From: an uncultured Bacteroides sp.
Lineage (GTDB): Bacteria > Bacteroidota > Bacteroidia > Bacteroidales > Bacteroidaceae
Length of the DNA stretch: 33,190 nucleotides
Direction of reading: 5' to 3'
Assembly (NCBI RefSeq): GCF_902491285.1
Contig: NZ_CABUHK010000065.1
Coordinates: 1-33,190, forward strand
Shown: positions 8,710 to 16,673 of the stretch, piece by piece
Position numbering within the stretch: position 1 is the stretch's first letter
Layout: the number at the start of each line of letters is the position of its first letter
Position numbers and translations under genes: made by a program
The notes under the pieces: model-generated
Databases searched by the model: none
Told to the model about the DNA's origin: nothing
Seen by the model: only the letters and a program-made list of their open reading frames with translations

Positions 8710-11700
8710 TTAAAAAAGACTAAATGTAATATAGGTTCTCACTTCCCATTCGTTGCCATTGCCTGTACCGATGATATCCGTATTTGACTCAAAATTACCG
8801 GCTCCGCCCGGAGTATATCCGGCAACGTAACGAGGAGAATACTGGTTCAGAGTCCTGTATGTTCCTCTGATACCGACACGGGTTGATATTTTGCCAAGCC
8901 ATTTAGGTTGGGAAAGATGAGTTGACAAGTCTAATATTCCCTGGAAAGGGAAAGTAAGGTTAAAATCCCGGTGATAATCATATGGTCCCCAGTCGTTGAA
9001 CTTGACCATTGCATTCAGTTTCAGTTTCTTATAAATCACTCTGGCATCCGCGCCTACCCGTTTAATGAGACGGGCATCGTCCCCATTAGCTTGGGCAGTT
9101 CCAAAATACACACTTGATATAATACCAAAATCGCTTGACACTCTGGATGCCACCTTCAAGTTTGTTTCCCATAAATCATGCGCAGGAGCAGCCCCACCGA
9201 AAGCAAAGGTAGAACGTCCGTTGGCCATGATACCTATAGCCGCATCTTGTGAAGTAGGATGATGACGATAAATAAAACCGAGCGAAGCTGCAAATGACGC
9301 ATCTTCATTGTCGTCATTCTCCCAATCATACATCCAAGTGGAAGGTGTGGGGTCATAAGTCAACAATAATTCTCCGGCAGTTGTCTCTCTATTACTTCTC
9401 ACTGCAAAAGGATCATCAATAATATTCCTCAATTTTCCAGGAGCATCTACGCCATTAGGCATAGGGCCCACAAGTGGCTTCTGCCACAAGAAATTGGGCG
9501 CAATCTGGAAATTGCCTATCTGATAGGTAAAACCGGCAAGAAAGTTTGACTGGTTTCCACTGCCGCTATCCTTCAGCCTCCATCCCGTAAGGGTCTGAGT
9601 ATAATCGACTCCGCCGTTAGCAACCAACCCCATCATCGCACCTTGTGCATAAGCGTTAAAGTTTCCTCCGCTGTAAGTTACCTTCAACTTACCGCCAAAT
9701 GTATCGGACGTCTTTACTACATCCGAATATACGACAGCGTCTCTCTTATACTCCTTAGTAGCTTGAAAATTTCTTCCAACCAAAGTGGTTCCTGACCACA
9801 ATCCGCCTACCATAACATCGAAACGTCCGAAATGTCTTCCTAGCATAAGAGAAGCTCTAGTATTCTTAGGCAAAGGAATAGCATAAGACGTTGTAGTTCC
9901 TTCACGCTGAGCTATATCATAATGGAAAATACCAGCCACATCTAATTTACCTAACTTTCGTTGGTACTTGACAAGCAAAGCCGGGTTTGCCCCCCACCAC
10001 AGTTCCGGACCAAAAGCAACTTTAAGGCCTTTAAAGAATTTCTTTCCTTCAATCTCAGTCCCCACAGAAGCTTCACCGCCATAAATATCCATATAATCCC
10101 CGTAGCTGGCTTCAGGATATAATCCGAAAAAGTCTCCTTCATATCCCCAATGGTAGTGACCTTTACGGAAGAATGCTTTCATATTAAATAATTTACCGTC
10201 CCAGTCAAAACTAGCGCTGTAAATCTTAACGCGTTCCAGCGGTCCTAAATCTACAAACTCTCCTTTTCCGTCCACTATATATCTAGAACGTCCCCTATTC
10301 TCATAAAATATCTCGTCTATCGGGTTTTCTGCCACATTTCCAAGAATATTCACTGTAACTTCCGCCTGTACATTTTCGGCCGGTTTGGAGGCTACACCTA
10401 CATAGAAAGATTCCATATGGTCAAAGCCCTTTGAACTAGGAAAACTTGTAGGATTTTTCGGTCTGGCACCCGGAGTAGTCGTATTCTTCCCACCTGTATA
10501 GAAAGTAGTTAAGTCACCTCTAAGTTCACTTAAACGTATCAACTTAGTCGTTTCACCCTGTAAGGCAGCTTTATCACTTCTGGCCAACAAGACAGAAGAC
10601 ATTACATTTATATCAGAAACCTGGCTTATTATCGAAGAAGTAGTGCTTCCTGAAGCATAGGGATTAATCTTGTGGACATCTCTTAATACATAATATGCGG
10701 CACGCGGATAAAGTTCGTATAATCCTCTGCTATCAGAAGCACCTTTGGCACATATACCAAACCACTCCTCATTCATGTTATTTTCACCATCCACATAGTC
10801 AAATACATATCCACCGTTACTCCATGAGGCATTGGTATCGTGTACACCCAAGTTTGTGGTCTGTCCGAATTTCCACCAGCCGTCAGCAAATTGGAAAGTA
10901 AAACCTCCAAGAGAATTATTGTTGTTACCCAACCCTGCCGCATTCAAGTATATTTCAGTCCAGTTCTTCAACAGGATTTCCGCTTGTTCTTTTTGCGCTT
11001 CGCTTTGAGTAATAGCATTAAATGCGTCTGAGCCAAACTCGGTAAACAAGACCGGCTTTCCATATTCCGCTTTTACCCTGCTAAACAAATCACCGAAAGA
11101 ATCACCGCGATAACAATTGATACCCAGGATATCCACATCCTTACATTCTTTGGATATTATATCAAGAAACAGAAGATCCCCATTACAAATGGCTATGGGA
11201 GCCGAAGCATTCATCTTCTTCATCTCAACCGTCGCTTCATTGAACAATTTATACAGATGAGTTGCCTGAATGGTGGATTTACGGTCTTCCACAGGAATGT
11301 CCTCTGTTTCCGCTCCTTGCCAGAACAGACCGTAGTTATTCTCATTTCCAAGTAGATAAAGGAGTATCCCCGGTGTATCATTATACTTTTCCACTAATTC
11401 CCTAGCCTCAGCCAAAAGCACCTTTTTGGCTCTCGGATCAGAATAGTCCGTATTAGCCACCCATGCGCCATCCAATGCCAATCCATATCGCCCAAAGGAA
11501 CTATATATCATCGTATAAATGCCATATTTCTCATAGATGTATCTCACCCATCTAGACGGCACACCTGCATGTTGCCTGATAGCATTAACCCCCATATTCT
11601 TTAATAAAGACATATCCGTATCAAGGGCGGCCTTAATAATATCATCAGGTTTTGTCCATAGAGAATAGGAAAAATTGGTACCGATAGGGAAATAATCCCA

Positions 11701-11844
11701 GTTCATACCATTCACCATAAAAGCCTTGCCGTTGACAAGCAACTTACTGCCTGTCCGGTCATTAACAACAGAAATAGTTTCCTTTTGTGCCCAAAGAGAA
11801 GTAGACAAAAGGATTAACAAAGATAATACTACTACATTTTTCAT
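8710..11844 (-). CDS. Secreted clan GH-A glycosidase fused to a C-terminal outer-membrane beta-barrel
   Basis: 1044 residues with a signal peptide ending near LWAQ (19-20). Residues about 21-395 form a GH2-type (clan GH-A) TIM barrel: NGKAFMVNGMNWDY, MGVNAIRQHAGVPSRWV, GNEN with the likely acid/base Glu168, and PVLFTEFG with the likely nucleophile Glu269. From about residue 440 (LRGDLTTFYTGG) to the end the sequence changes to alternating amphipathic strands rich in Tyr, Trp and Gly with short polar turns, and it finishes in EWEVRTYITFSLF. A terminal aromatic of this kind is the usual outer-membrane barrel insertion signal. About 500 residues is enough for a porin-sized barrel. The protein would place a glycosidase at the mouth of its own pore, on either face. 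It is the first gene of the operon. The frame is intact, so this is not an artefact of a lost stop between two genes within the read shown. Substrate is unknown; GH16 and GH3 neighbours suggest beta-glucan. Confidence 0.8.
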   Translation of the reverse strand: MKNVVVLSLLILLSTSLWAQKETISVVNDRTGSKLLVNGKAFMVNGMNWDYFPIGTNFSYSLWTKPDDIIKAALDTDMSLLKNMGVNAIRQHAGVPSRWVRYIYEKYGIYTMIYSSFGRYGLALDGAWVANTDYSDPRAKKVLLAEARELVEKYNDTPGILLYLLGNENNYGLFWQGAETEDIPVEDRKSTIQATHLYKLFNEATVEMKKMNASAPIAICNGDLLFLDIISKECKDVDILGINCYRGDSFGDLFSRVKAEYGKPVLFTEFGSDAFNAITQSEAQKEQAEILLKNWTEIYLNAAGLGNNNNSLGGFTFQFADGWWKFGQTTNLGVHDTNASWSNGGYVFDYVDGENNMNEEWFGICAKGASDSRGLYELYPRAAYYVLRDVHKINPYASGSTTSSIISQVSDINVMSSVLLARSDKAALQGETTKLIRLSELRGDLTTFYTGGKNTTTPGARPKNPTSFPSSKGFDHMESFYVGVASKPAENVQAEVTVNILGNVAENPIDEIFYENRGRSRYIVDGKGEFVDLGPLERVKIYSASFDWDGKLFNMKAFFRKGHYHWGYEGDFFGLYPEASYGDYMDIYGGEASVGTEIEGKKFFKGLKVAFGPELWWGANPALLVKYQRKLGKLDVAGIFHYDIAQREGTTTSYAIPLPKNTRASLMLGRHFGRFDVMVGGLWSGTTLVGRNFQATKEYKRDAVVYSDVVKTSDTFGGKLKVTYSGGNFNAYAQGAMMGLVANGGVDYTQTLTGWRLKDSGSGNQSNFLAGFTYQIGNFQIAPNFLWQKPLVGPMPNGVDAPGKLRNIIDDPFAVRSNRETTAGELLLTYDPTPSTWMYDWENDDNEDASFAASLGFIYRHHPTSQDAAIGIMANGRSTFAFGGAAPAHDLWETNLKVASRVSSDFGIISSVYFGTAQANGDDARLIKRVGADARVIYKKLKLNAMVKFNDWGPYDYHRDFNLTFPFQGILDLSTHLSQPKWLGKISTRVGIRGTYRTLNQYSPRYVAGYTPGGAGNFESNTDIIGTGNGNEWEVRTYITFSLF

Positions 11845-11990
11845 GGTAAGTAAAATAACAAATTAGCACTCTGTGAAAAAAAGACATCAGAGACCAACAT
11901 AAATGTGTGTCCCATAGTTACTTTAATCTTAGTTGTTCTGGTTTCATTAATCAATTCCCAAAAGTTAATACTGTATTAATTTTCTGAGGA

Positions 11991-11998
11991 CAAAGGTA
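11991..11998 (-). promoter_or_regulatory. Candidate -7 box for the glycosidase operon
   Basis: The minus strand reads TACCTTTG, a perfect match to the Bacteroides -7 consensus TAnnTTTG. It lies about 150 bases upstream of the first operon gene, implying a long leader. No clear TTTG -33 box is seen at the expected spacing, as would suit an activator-dependent promoter. Confidence 0.55.
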
Positions 11999-12032
11999 AT
12001 ATAGGATTATATATAATGTTTATGCAGGTAAA

Positions 12033-12101
12033 CAATAGAAGTAAACAGTTCAATCTGCACTGTATTGATTATCAACTACATAAGTTTTCAATAGAGTAAA
12101 C
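12033..12101. repeat. Duplicated CAATAGA(A)GTAAAC motif, candidate operator
   Basis: CAATAGAAGTAAAC (12033-12046) recurs as CAATAGAGTAAAC (12089-12101), 56 bases apart. A further GTAAAC half lies at 12028-12033. All are upstream of the candidate -7 box of the glycosidase operon and next to the regulator gene, so they could be binding sites for that regulator. Confidence 0.5.
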
Positions 12102-12133
12102 TGTTCCGGATATTAAATGATTGGATTATTTTC

Positions 12134-13840
12134 TTATTTCTGCATTTTCCCCAATGAACGTACCTTTTCAGCAAATTCTTCCTTAGGAATAATTCCCTTA
12201 TTTCTAGTCCTTAAACGATTGTTGTAAACCGTTTGAGGCGAACAATGAAGAAATTCGGCAATCTTTACGCTATCATTAATTCCCAATCTGACGAGAGCAT
12301 ATATTCTCAGCTCTGTATTAAGAAGTTCTCCTTCCTTAAGGACAATTCTTTCCTCGGGACGCAAGAGAGTATTAAAATCTTCCACAAAATTGGGATACAC
12401 ATGAAGAAAAATAGCATCGAAGCTATGGTAAAACTCCTTCAATTCACTCTGAACCATAGTGGTACTGGAAGTCAAAGATATGATATCATCTATCTGACCA
12501 GCCTTGAGCTTCCTACTGATATTTTTTCTATATTCCTCAAGTTTAGTGATATAACTGGAACATATAGAAAATACATATCCTATATATTCTTCTTTTACAT
12601 AATTAGACTCAAGCAGCTCATCATTGCTCACTTTTAGTTTTTCGTTAATCTCACTAAGCTCTCCGTTGACTTTGCCTAACATTCTCTGAGCTTCAGAAAG
12701 TTCGCTGACATGCAAATTAAGCAACCTGTTACTCTCATCTATTTTTTTGCGGGACTGAAATAATCTTCTGAACTGAAAATAGATGAACAACACGGATATG
12801 AGTAAAACAACAGACAATACACTCACAGTATAGAGTGACTTGCGCAGTTTGCTTTCCTGCATTTCATTCCTTTTACGGTAAGCCTGTTGGAGCTTGTCCA
12901 TCACTGTGGATATGTTCATCACACGCACCCTGTTAGGATATAGCAACGCGGCTTTAAGACAATAACTTATATAATCATAACCTCTGTCTATATCGTCCTG
13001 CAAATACAGGATATTGGAAAGCTCCTCCAATGAGGCTATGTCGCGGTTACAAATCTTGATATCGGCTATGGCCGAATTAATAAGATATTTTACATAATTA
13101 AATTCATCGCCTTCATTACGAAACATAATGGCAAGCATATAAGCATTAATGGCATCAATCCGTGTGGACAGTGATGAGTTATCTACGATTTCCCTTAATT
13201 TTAATTTAATGCTGTCTCCTTCTGCAGAACGGGGATACTCTCTATGCAATGACGCGCAAAAACTATAGTACGAAGGATGATTCGGAGCTATATGATTTTT
13301 AGCCTCATACCTTAATTCCGTCTCGAGATTACAATAAGAATTTATCAGTTCCATACGTCCTCCGATGAACTGCACCAGATGTGAGTATAGATAGATTCTT
13401 GTATCATAGTACTGATACATTATTTCTTCACTCAACGAAGATACATCGACATTTAATAATTCCTTTTCAGCCTCATTCAGCAGGCCTTGAGCCGTAAGAA
13501 GAAAAATCTTATTCAGTATCCACTCTTGTTTTTTGTCTTTCCTGTCCAATTGGCCGGCTATATCTATATTATCATTTACGTAAACCATAGCCGAGTCTGC
13601 GTTATAGACATAATATTCATCATACAACATTTTGTTAAGCCATAGCTTCTCTTCCAATTTCAGAGGCAAAGAGTGTTTCTTACGCAATTCTCCTATCTTT
13701 TTTTCTTTCTCTAAAATATATTTCTCACTGTTTGCCAATACAGAATCCAGCCGGACAAGCAATAGTTCCATTTCTTTGTTCCCGGAATAAGTATTTCCAG
13801 AAACAACAAGCAGCAATATCAACAATAATATATTTTTCAT
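12134..13840 (-). CDS. SusR/DUF6377-type transmembrane transcriptional regulator
   Basis: 568 residues. An N-terminal hydrophobic signal (1-19) precedes a helical, TPR-like region of about 300 residues that would be periplasmic. One strong membrane segment lies at about 336-357 (SVLSVVLLISVLFIYFQF), followed by a coiled coil (about 360-415). The C terminus contains ELRIYALVRLGINDSVKIAEF and LHCSPQTVYNNRLRTRNKG, a LuxR-like helix-turn-helix (about 510-548). This layout matches SusR and related DUF6377 regulators of Bacteroides, which sense a sugar outside the inner membrane and act on DNA inside. No kinase or receiver domain is present, so it is a one-component system. It sits immediately upstream of the glycosidase operon on the same strand with a 289-base gap, and it is probably its activator; that target is inferred from position. 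Confidence 0.85.
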   Translation of the reverse strand: MKNILLLILLLVVSGNTYSGNKEMELLLVRLDSVLANSEKYILEKEKKIGELRKKHSLPLKLEEKLWLNKMLYDEYYVYNADSAMVYVNDNIDIAGQLDRKDKKQEWILNKIFLLTAQGLLNEAEKELLNVDVSSLSEEIMYQYYDTRIYLYSHLVQFIGGRMELINSYCNLETELRYEAKNHIAPNHPSYYSFCASLHREYPRSAEGDSIKLKLREIVDNSSLSTRIDAINAYMLAIMFRNEGDEFNYVKYLINSAIADIKICNRDIASLEELSNILYLQDDIDRGYDYISYCLKAALLYPNRVRVMNISTVMDKLQQAYRKRNEMQESKLRKSLYTVSVLSVVLLISVLFIYFQFRRLFQSRKKIDESNRLLNLHVSELSEAQRMLGKVNGELSEINEKLKVSNDELLESNYVKEEYIGYVFSICSSYITKLEEYRKNISRKLKAGQIDDIISLTSSTTMVQSELKEFYHSFDAIFLHVYPNFVEDFNTLLRPEERIVLKEGELLNTELRIYALVRLGINDSVKIAEFLHCSPQTVYNNRLRTRNKGIIPKEEFAEKVRSLGKMQK

Positions 13841-13959
13841 AATAAAGGAAATCGTTACATTAAATACTCCTTAATCTTTCAAATATCACTCCCGAAACTT
13901 GAGACTATCATTAATAAAAGTTAGTGCATAACAAAAAGGACTATTCCCAAGGCTCACTA

Positions 13960-13967
13960 CAAAAATA
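13960..13967 (-). promoter_or_regulatory. Candidate -7 box for the SusR-like regulator
   Basis: The minus strand reads TATTTTTG, matching TAnnTTTG. It lies 120 bases upstream of the regulator start. A second, weaker match (GATATTTG, 13880-13887) is nearer the gene. No clear -33 box for either. Confidence 0.3.
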
Positions 13968-13989
13968 GTGATTTATTGAAATAATAGAA

Positions 13990-14020
13990 AACCTTCCGGA
14001 CAAAAAGTCCGAATAAGGTT
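13990..14020 (-). terminator. Hairpin, possible minus-strand terminator
   Basis: Nested stems AACCTT/AAGGTT and CGGAC/GTCCG around AAAAA. The minus strand continues with a T-rich stretch (TTTTC). It could end read-through transcripts from the DUF3109 gene before the regulator promoter. Confidence 0.4.
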
Positions 14021-14157
14021 TATAACTCGGATGATACCGGCTAACATGTATAGAAGATTCAGCCCAATAAAATGCCATCTCTCAATAAAACCTAACAACA
14101 GAATCGTTTTCCGGGCAAAATGACTATCTTGCATAAAAACGAAATACAACAGCAACT

Positions 14158-14364
14158 ATGAAATTGAAAACTACGATTCCCAACCCCTTACTTGCAAAAA
14201 TGAGATTGTTTCTTATTGTTCTGACTTCCTGCGTTATCGCCACTTGTATTTTCCTGATTATCATTCATCCGGAAGCGTGGGTTGCACCGTCATGCGGAAT
14301 AGTAATAGCCTTGTGCATATTGCTATATCAGGTATATTGCATCCGTAAGAGACGAAAATCCTAG
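14158..14364 (+). CDS. Small two-helix membrane protein, unknown function
   Basis: 68 residues from an ATG. Two hydrophobic segments (about 15-38 and 43-60) are separated by a short HPEAWVAPS loop, and the protein ends in a basic tail RKRRKS, so both termini would face the cytoplasm. It is the only plus-strand gene between minus-strand neighbours, and its last bases overlap the 3' end of the DUF3109 gene by four bases in a tail-to-tail arrangement. I recognise no family. Supporting a real gene: the clean hydrophobic/basic pattern and ATG start. Against: short length and only a one-mismatch promoter. Confidence 0.5.
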   Translation: MKLKTTIPNPLLAKMRLFLIVLTSCVIATCIFLIIIHPEAWVAPSCGIVIALCILLYQVYCIRKRRKS

Positions 14365-14942
14365 ATGAGATGTTGCTTCTTCAGCTCTTCGGCAACAACT
14401 TCCAGTTCTTTGTACCATTCTTCACCGAACTTACGGATTAAAGGCTCCTTCAAAAACTGATAGACAGGAAGATTCTCTTTTTTCCCCAGTAAGACTGCTG
14501 CCTTGCATACATCCCAACGATGATAATTCACTGCCTTATAAGGCCCGTAATCCCCGATCCGGATAGGATAAAGATGGCAGGACACTGGTTTGTAAAAGTC
14601 AGTTTTCCCTTCACGGTATGCCTTTTCAATAGCACAGTAACAACATCCTTTTTCATCATAACAAGTAAAGACGCAGTCCTTATTATTGACAATTGAAGTT
14701 ACCAGGTCACCTTCCTCATCTGTATATACCACTCCTTGCTTCTCTATTATCGTACGAGCTTCCGGAGCCAGTTCATCCCATATGACCGGCAACACTTCTT
14801 CCAATTTCTCCACTTCCTCCAATTCGACAGGCGCACCCGCATCACCCTCAATGCAACATTCACCTTTACAAGCATCCAGGTTACAAAGAAACTTTTCTTG
14901 AAAAACATCAAGAGATACTACTACATCACCAATCTGTATCAT
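14361..14942 (-). CDS. DUF3109 family cysteine-rich protein
   Basis: 193 residues from the ATG at 14942 (MIQIGDVVVS), the start typical of this family. The frame extends upstream to a TTG at 14963, but that codon lies in the T run of the gpmI terminator, so the ATG is preferred. Ten cysteines fall in clusters: Cys20, 25, 29 and 30 (CNLDACKGECC), Cys90, 94, 100, 101 and 103, and Cys122 (PVSCHLYPIR). This pattern resembles YkgJ-like metal- or Fe-S-binding proteins and suggests a bound metal centre. No signal peptide is present, so it is cytoplasmic. The biochemical function of the family is not known to me. Confidence 0.88.
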   Translation of the reverse strand: MIQIGDVVVSLDVFQEKFLCNLDACKGECCIEGDAGAPVELEEVEKLEEVLPVIWDELAPEARTIIEKQGVVYTDEEGDLVTSIVNNKDCVFTCYDEKGCCYCAIEKAYREGKTDFYKPVSCHLYPIRIGDYGPYKAVNYHRWDVCKAAVLLGKKENLPVYQFLKEPLIRKFGEEWYKELEVVAEELKKQHLI

Positions 14943-14960
14943 ACTAAAACTTATGTGAGA

Positions 14961-14988
14961 CAAAAAGGGCGGAGTACTACTCCGCCCT
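14961..14988 (-). terminator. Rho-independent terminator of gpmI
   Basis: Perfect palindrome AGGGCGGAGTA-C-TACTCCGCCCT (14966-14988) followed on the minus strand by TTTTT. It starts 20 bases past the gpmI stop and abuts the DUF3109 start region. Confidence 0.9.
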
Positions 14989-15008
14989 CCCGGTTATAAA
15001 AATCTAAA

Positions 15009-16523
15009 TTACTTAATCAATACGTTTCCGTCCATTTCAGCCGGAACTTCCAGCCCCATGATTTTCAAGATAGTCGGAGCAACGTCAGCCAAACGACCGT
15101 CCTCTACTTTCGCAGCCTTGTTTTCCGTTACGTAAATACAAGGAACAGGATTCAGGGAGTGAGCGGTATTCGGAGTGCCGTCTTCGTTCAAAGCATGGTC
15201 AGCGTTACCATGGTCGGCAATGATGATTGCTTCGTAATCCTGAGCTTTAGCAGCTTCGATAACATCTTTCACGCAAGCATCTACAGCAACAACCGCTTTC
15301 TCGATAGCTTCGTAAATACCGGTGTGACCTACCATATCACCGTTAGCGAAGTTCACTACAATGAAATCATATTTGTTTTCGTTGATGGCAGCCACCAATT
15401 TATCTTTTACTTCGTAAGCACTCATTTCCGGTTTCAAGTCGTAAGTAGCTACTTTCGGAGACGGAACGAGGATACGGTCTTCTTTGTCGAACGGAGTTTC
15501 ACGCCCGCCGTTGAAGAAGAATGTCACGTGAGCATACTTTTCCGTTTCGGCGATATGAAGCTGGCTCTTGCCGTTAGCAGACAGATATTCACCCAAGGTG
15601 TTGGATACGTTTTCTTTATCGAACAGGATATGAACACCCTTGAAAGAAGCATCGTACGGAGTCATGCAGTAATATTGCAGACCCGGAATTGTATGCATGC
15701 CTGCTTCCGGCATATCTTGTTGAGTCAGTACGACAGTCAACTCTTTTGCACGGTCGTTACGGTAGTTGAAGAAGATAACGACATCGCCTTCCTTGATTGT
15801 TCCGTCAACATTCGCATTGACAATCGGCTTGATAAATTCGTCTGTTACGCCTTCGTCATATGATTCCTGCATTGCCTGAACCATGTCGGCAGCTTTCTTT
15901 CCTTCACCGTTTACCAGCAGGTCATACGCTTCTTTTACGCGTTCCCAACGTTTGTCACGATCCATGGCATAGTAACGGCCGATGATAGAAGCAATCTTTC
16001 CTGCTGATTTCTCGCAGTGTGCAGAGAGTTCTTCGATAAAGCCTTTACCGCTCTTCGGGTCGGTGTCACGACCATCCATGAAGCAGTGGATGAATGTATT
16101 GTCGATATTGTATTCTTTAGCGATGTCGCAAAGTTTGAAGAGGTGAACGAGTGAGCTGTGTACGCCACCGTTGGAAGTCAGTCCCATGAAGTGAACGCTC
16201 TTTCCGTTTTCTTTTGCATAAGAGAAAGCTGAAACGATTTCAGGATTCTTCAGGATGCTGTTGTCCGCACATGCACGGTTGATTTTCACCAAATCCTGAT
16301 AAACCACGCGTCCGGCACCAATATTCAAGTGGCCAACTTCAGAGTTACCCATCTGTCCGTCGGGCAAACCCACGTTTTCACCACTTGCCTGAAGCTGAGA
16401 GTGAGGATAAGTAGTTGTCAGATAATCCCAATAAGGAGTGGGAGTGTTGAAGATTACGTCGTCTTTCTTTTGGTCGCCTAGTCCCCAACCATCGAGGATC
16501 ATTAAAAGGGCTTTCTTGCTCAT
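15009..16523 (-). CDS. gpmI: 2,3-bisphosphoglycerate-independent phosphoglycerate mutase
   Basis: Interconverts 3- and 2-phosphoglycerate in glycolysis and gluconeogenesis, using two Mn2+ ions and a phosphoserine intermediate. 504 residues, a usual length for the alkaline-phosphatase-superfamily iPGM. Visible motifs are LMILDGWG with metal ligand Asp11, [15 protein letters not shown] with catalytic Ser61, [24 protein letters not shown] in the transferase insert, [11 protein letters not shown] and [13 protein letters not shown] with further metal ligands. It is transcribed alone: a perfect -7 box lies 40 bases upstream and a strong terminator directly downstream. Confidence 0.98.
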   Translation of the reverse strand: MSKKALLMILDGWGLGDQKKDDVIFNTPTPYWDYLTTTYPHSQLQASGENVGLPDGQMGNSEVGHLNIGAGRVVYQDLVKINRACADNSILKNPEIVSAFSYAKENGKSVHFMGLTSNGGVHSSLVHLFKLCDIAKEYNIDNTFIHCFMDGRDTDPKSGKGFIEELSAHCEKSAGKIASIIGRYYAMDRDKRWERVKEAYDLLVNGEGKKAADMVQAMQESYDEGVTDEFIKPIVNANVDGTIKEGDVVIFFNYRNDRAKELTVVLTQQDMPEAGMHTIPGLQYYCMTPYDASFKGVHILFDKENVSNTLGEYLSANGKSQLHIAETEKYAHVTFFFNGGRETPFDKEDRILVPSPKVATYDLKPEMSAYEVKDKLVAAINENKYDFIVVNFANGDMVGHTGIYEAIEKAVVAVDACVKDVIEAAKAQDYEAIIIADHGNADHALNEDGTPNTAHSLNPVPCIYVTENKAAKVEDGRLADVAPTILKIMGLEVPAEMDGNVLIK

Positions 16524-16563
16524 AATATTTCAATATTTAAATTATCACTCTGATTTTCGGGCG

Positions 16564-16571
16564 CAAAGGTA
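16564..16571 (-). promoter_or_regulatory. -7 box of the gpmI promoter
   Basis: The minus strand reads TACCTTTG, a perfect TAnnTTTG match, about 40 bases upstream of the gpmI ATG. The -33 region has only GTTTA. Confidence 0.65.
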
Positions 16572-16673
16572 CGAAAAAGATGGTTATGTAAACGTTTAAT
16601 CTATGTTAAGTTACAATGGCTGAGCGAAGGAAGTCTCAAACATTTTCCTTTCTTTGTGAAACAACCTCCAAAC

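Larger units (their letters stand above)
13841..14157. other. 317-base intergenic region between the regulator and a small membrane ORF
   Basis: Contains a possible -7 box for the regulator (13960-13967), a hairpin (13990-14020) and a possible plus-strand -7 box (TATCTTGC near 14125, one mismatch). A 60-codon minus-strand frame (13973-14155) starts with TTG and runs through the hairpin; I do not regard it as a gene. Confidence 0.6.

Noticed and set aside
8710..11844. Possibility of two adjacent genes merged by a sequencing error
   Set aside because: The frame is continuous, the middle segment lacks a second signal peptide, and no internal start with a ribosome-binding region is evident near the domain boundary.
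13973..14155. 60-codon minus-strand frame, hydrophobic
   Set aside because: It starts with TTG, runs through a terminator-like hairpin and has no ribosome-binding region; its hydrophobicity is common in AT-rich frames.
14943..14963. Seven-residue upstream extension of the DUF3109 gene
   Set aside because: It uses a TTG within the gpmI terminator T run; the family begins MIQIGD.
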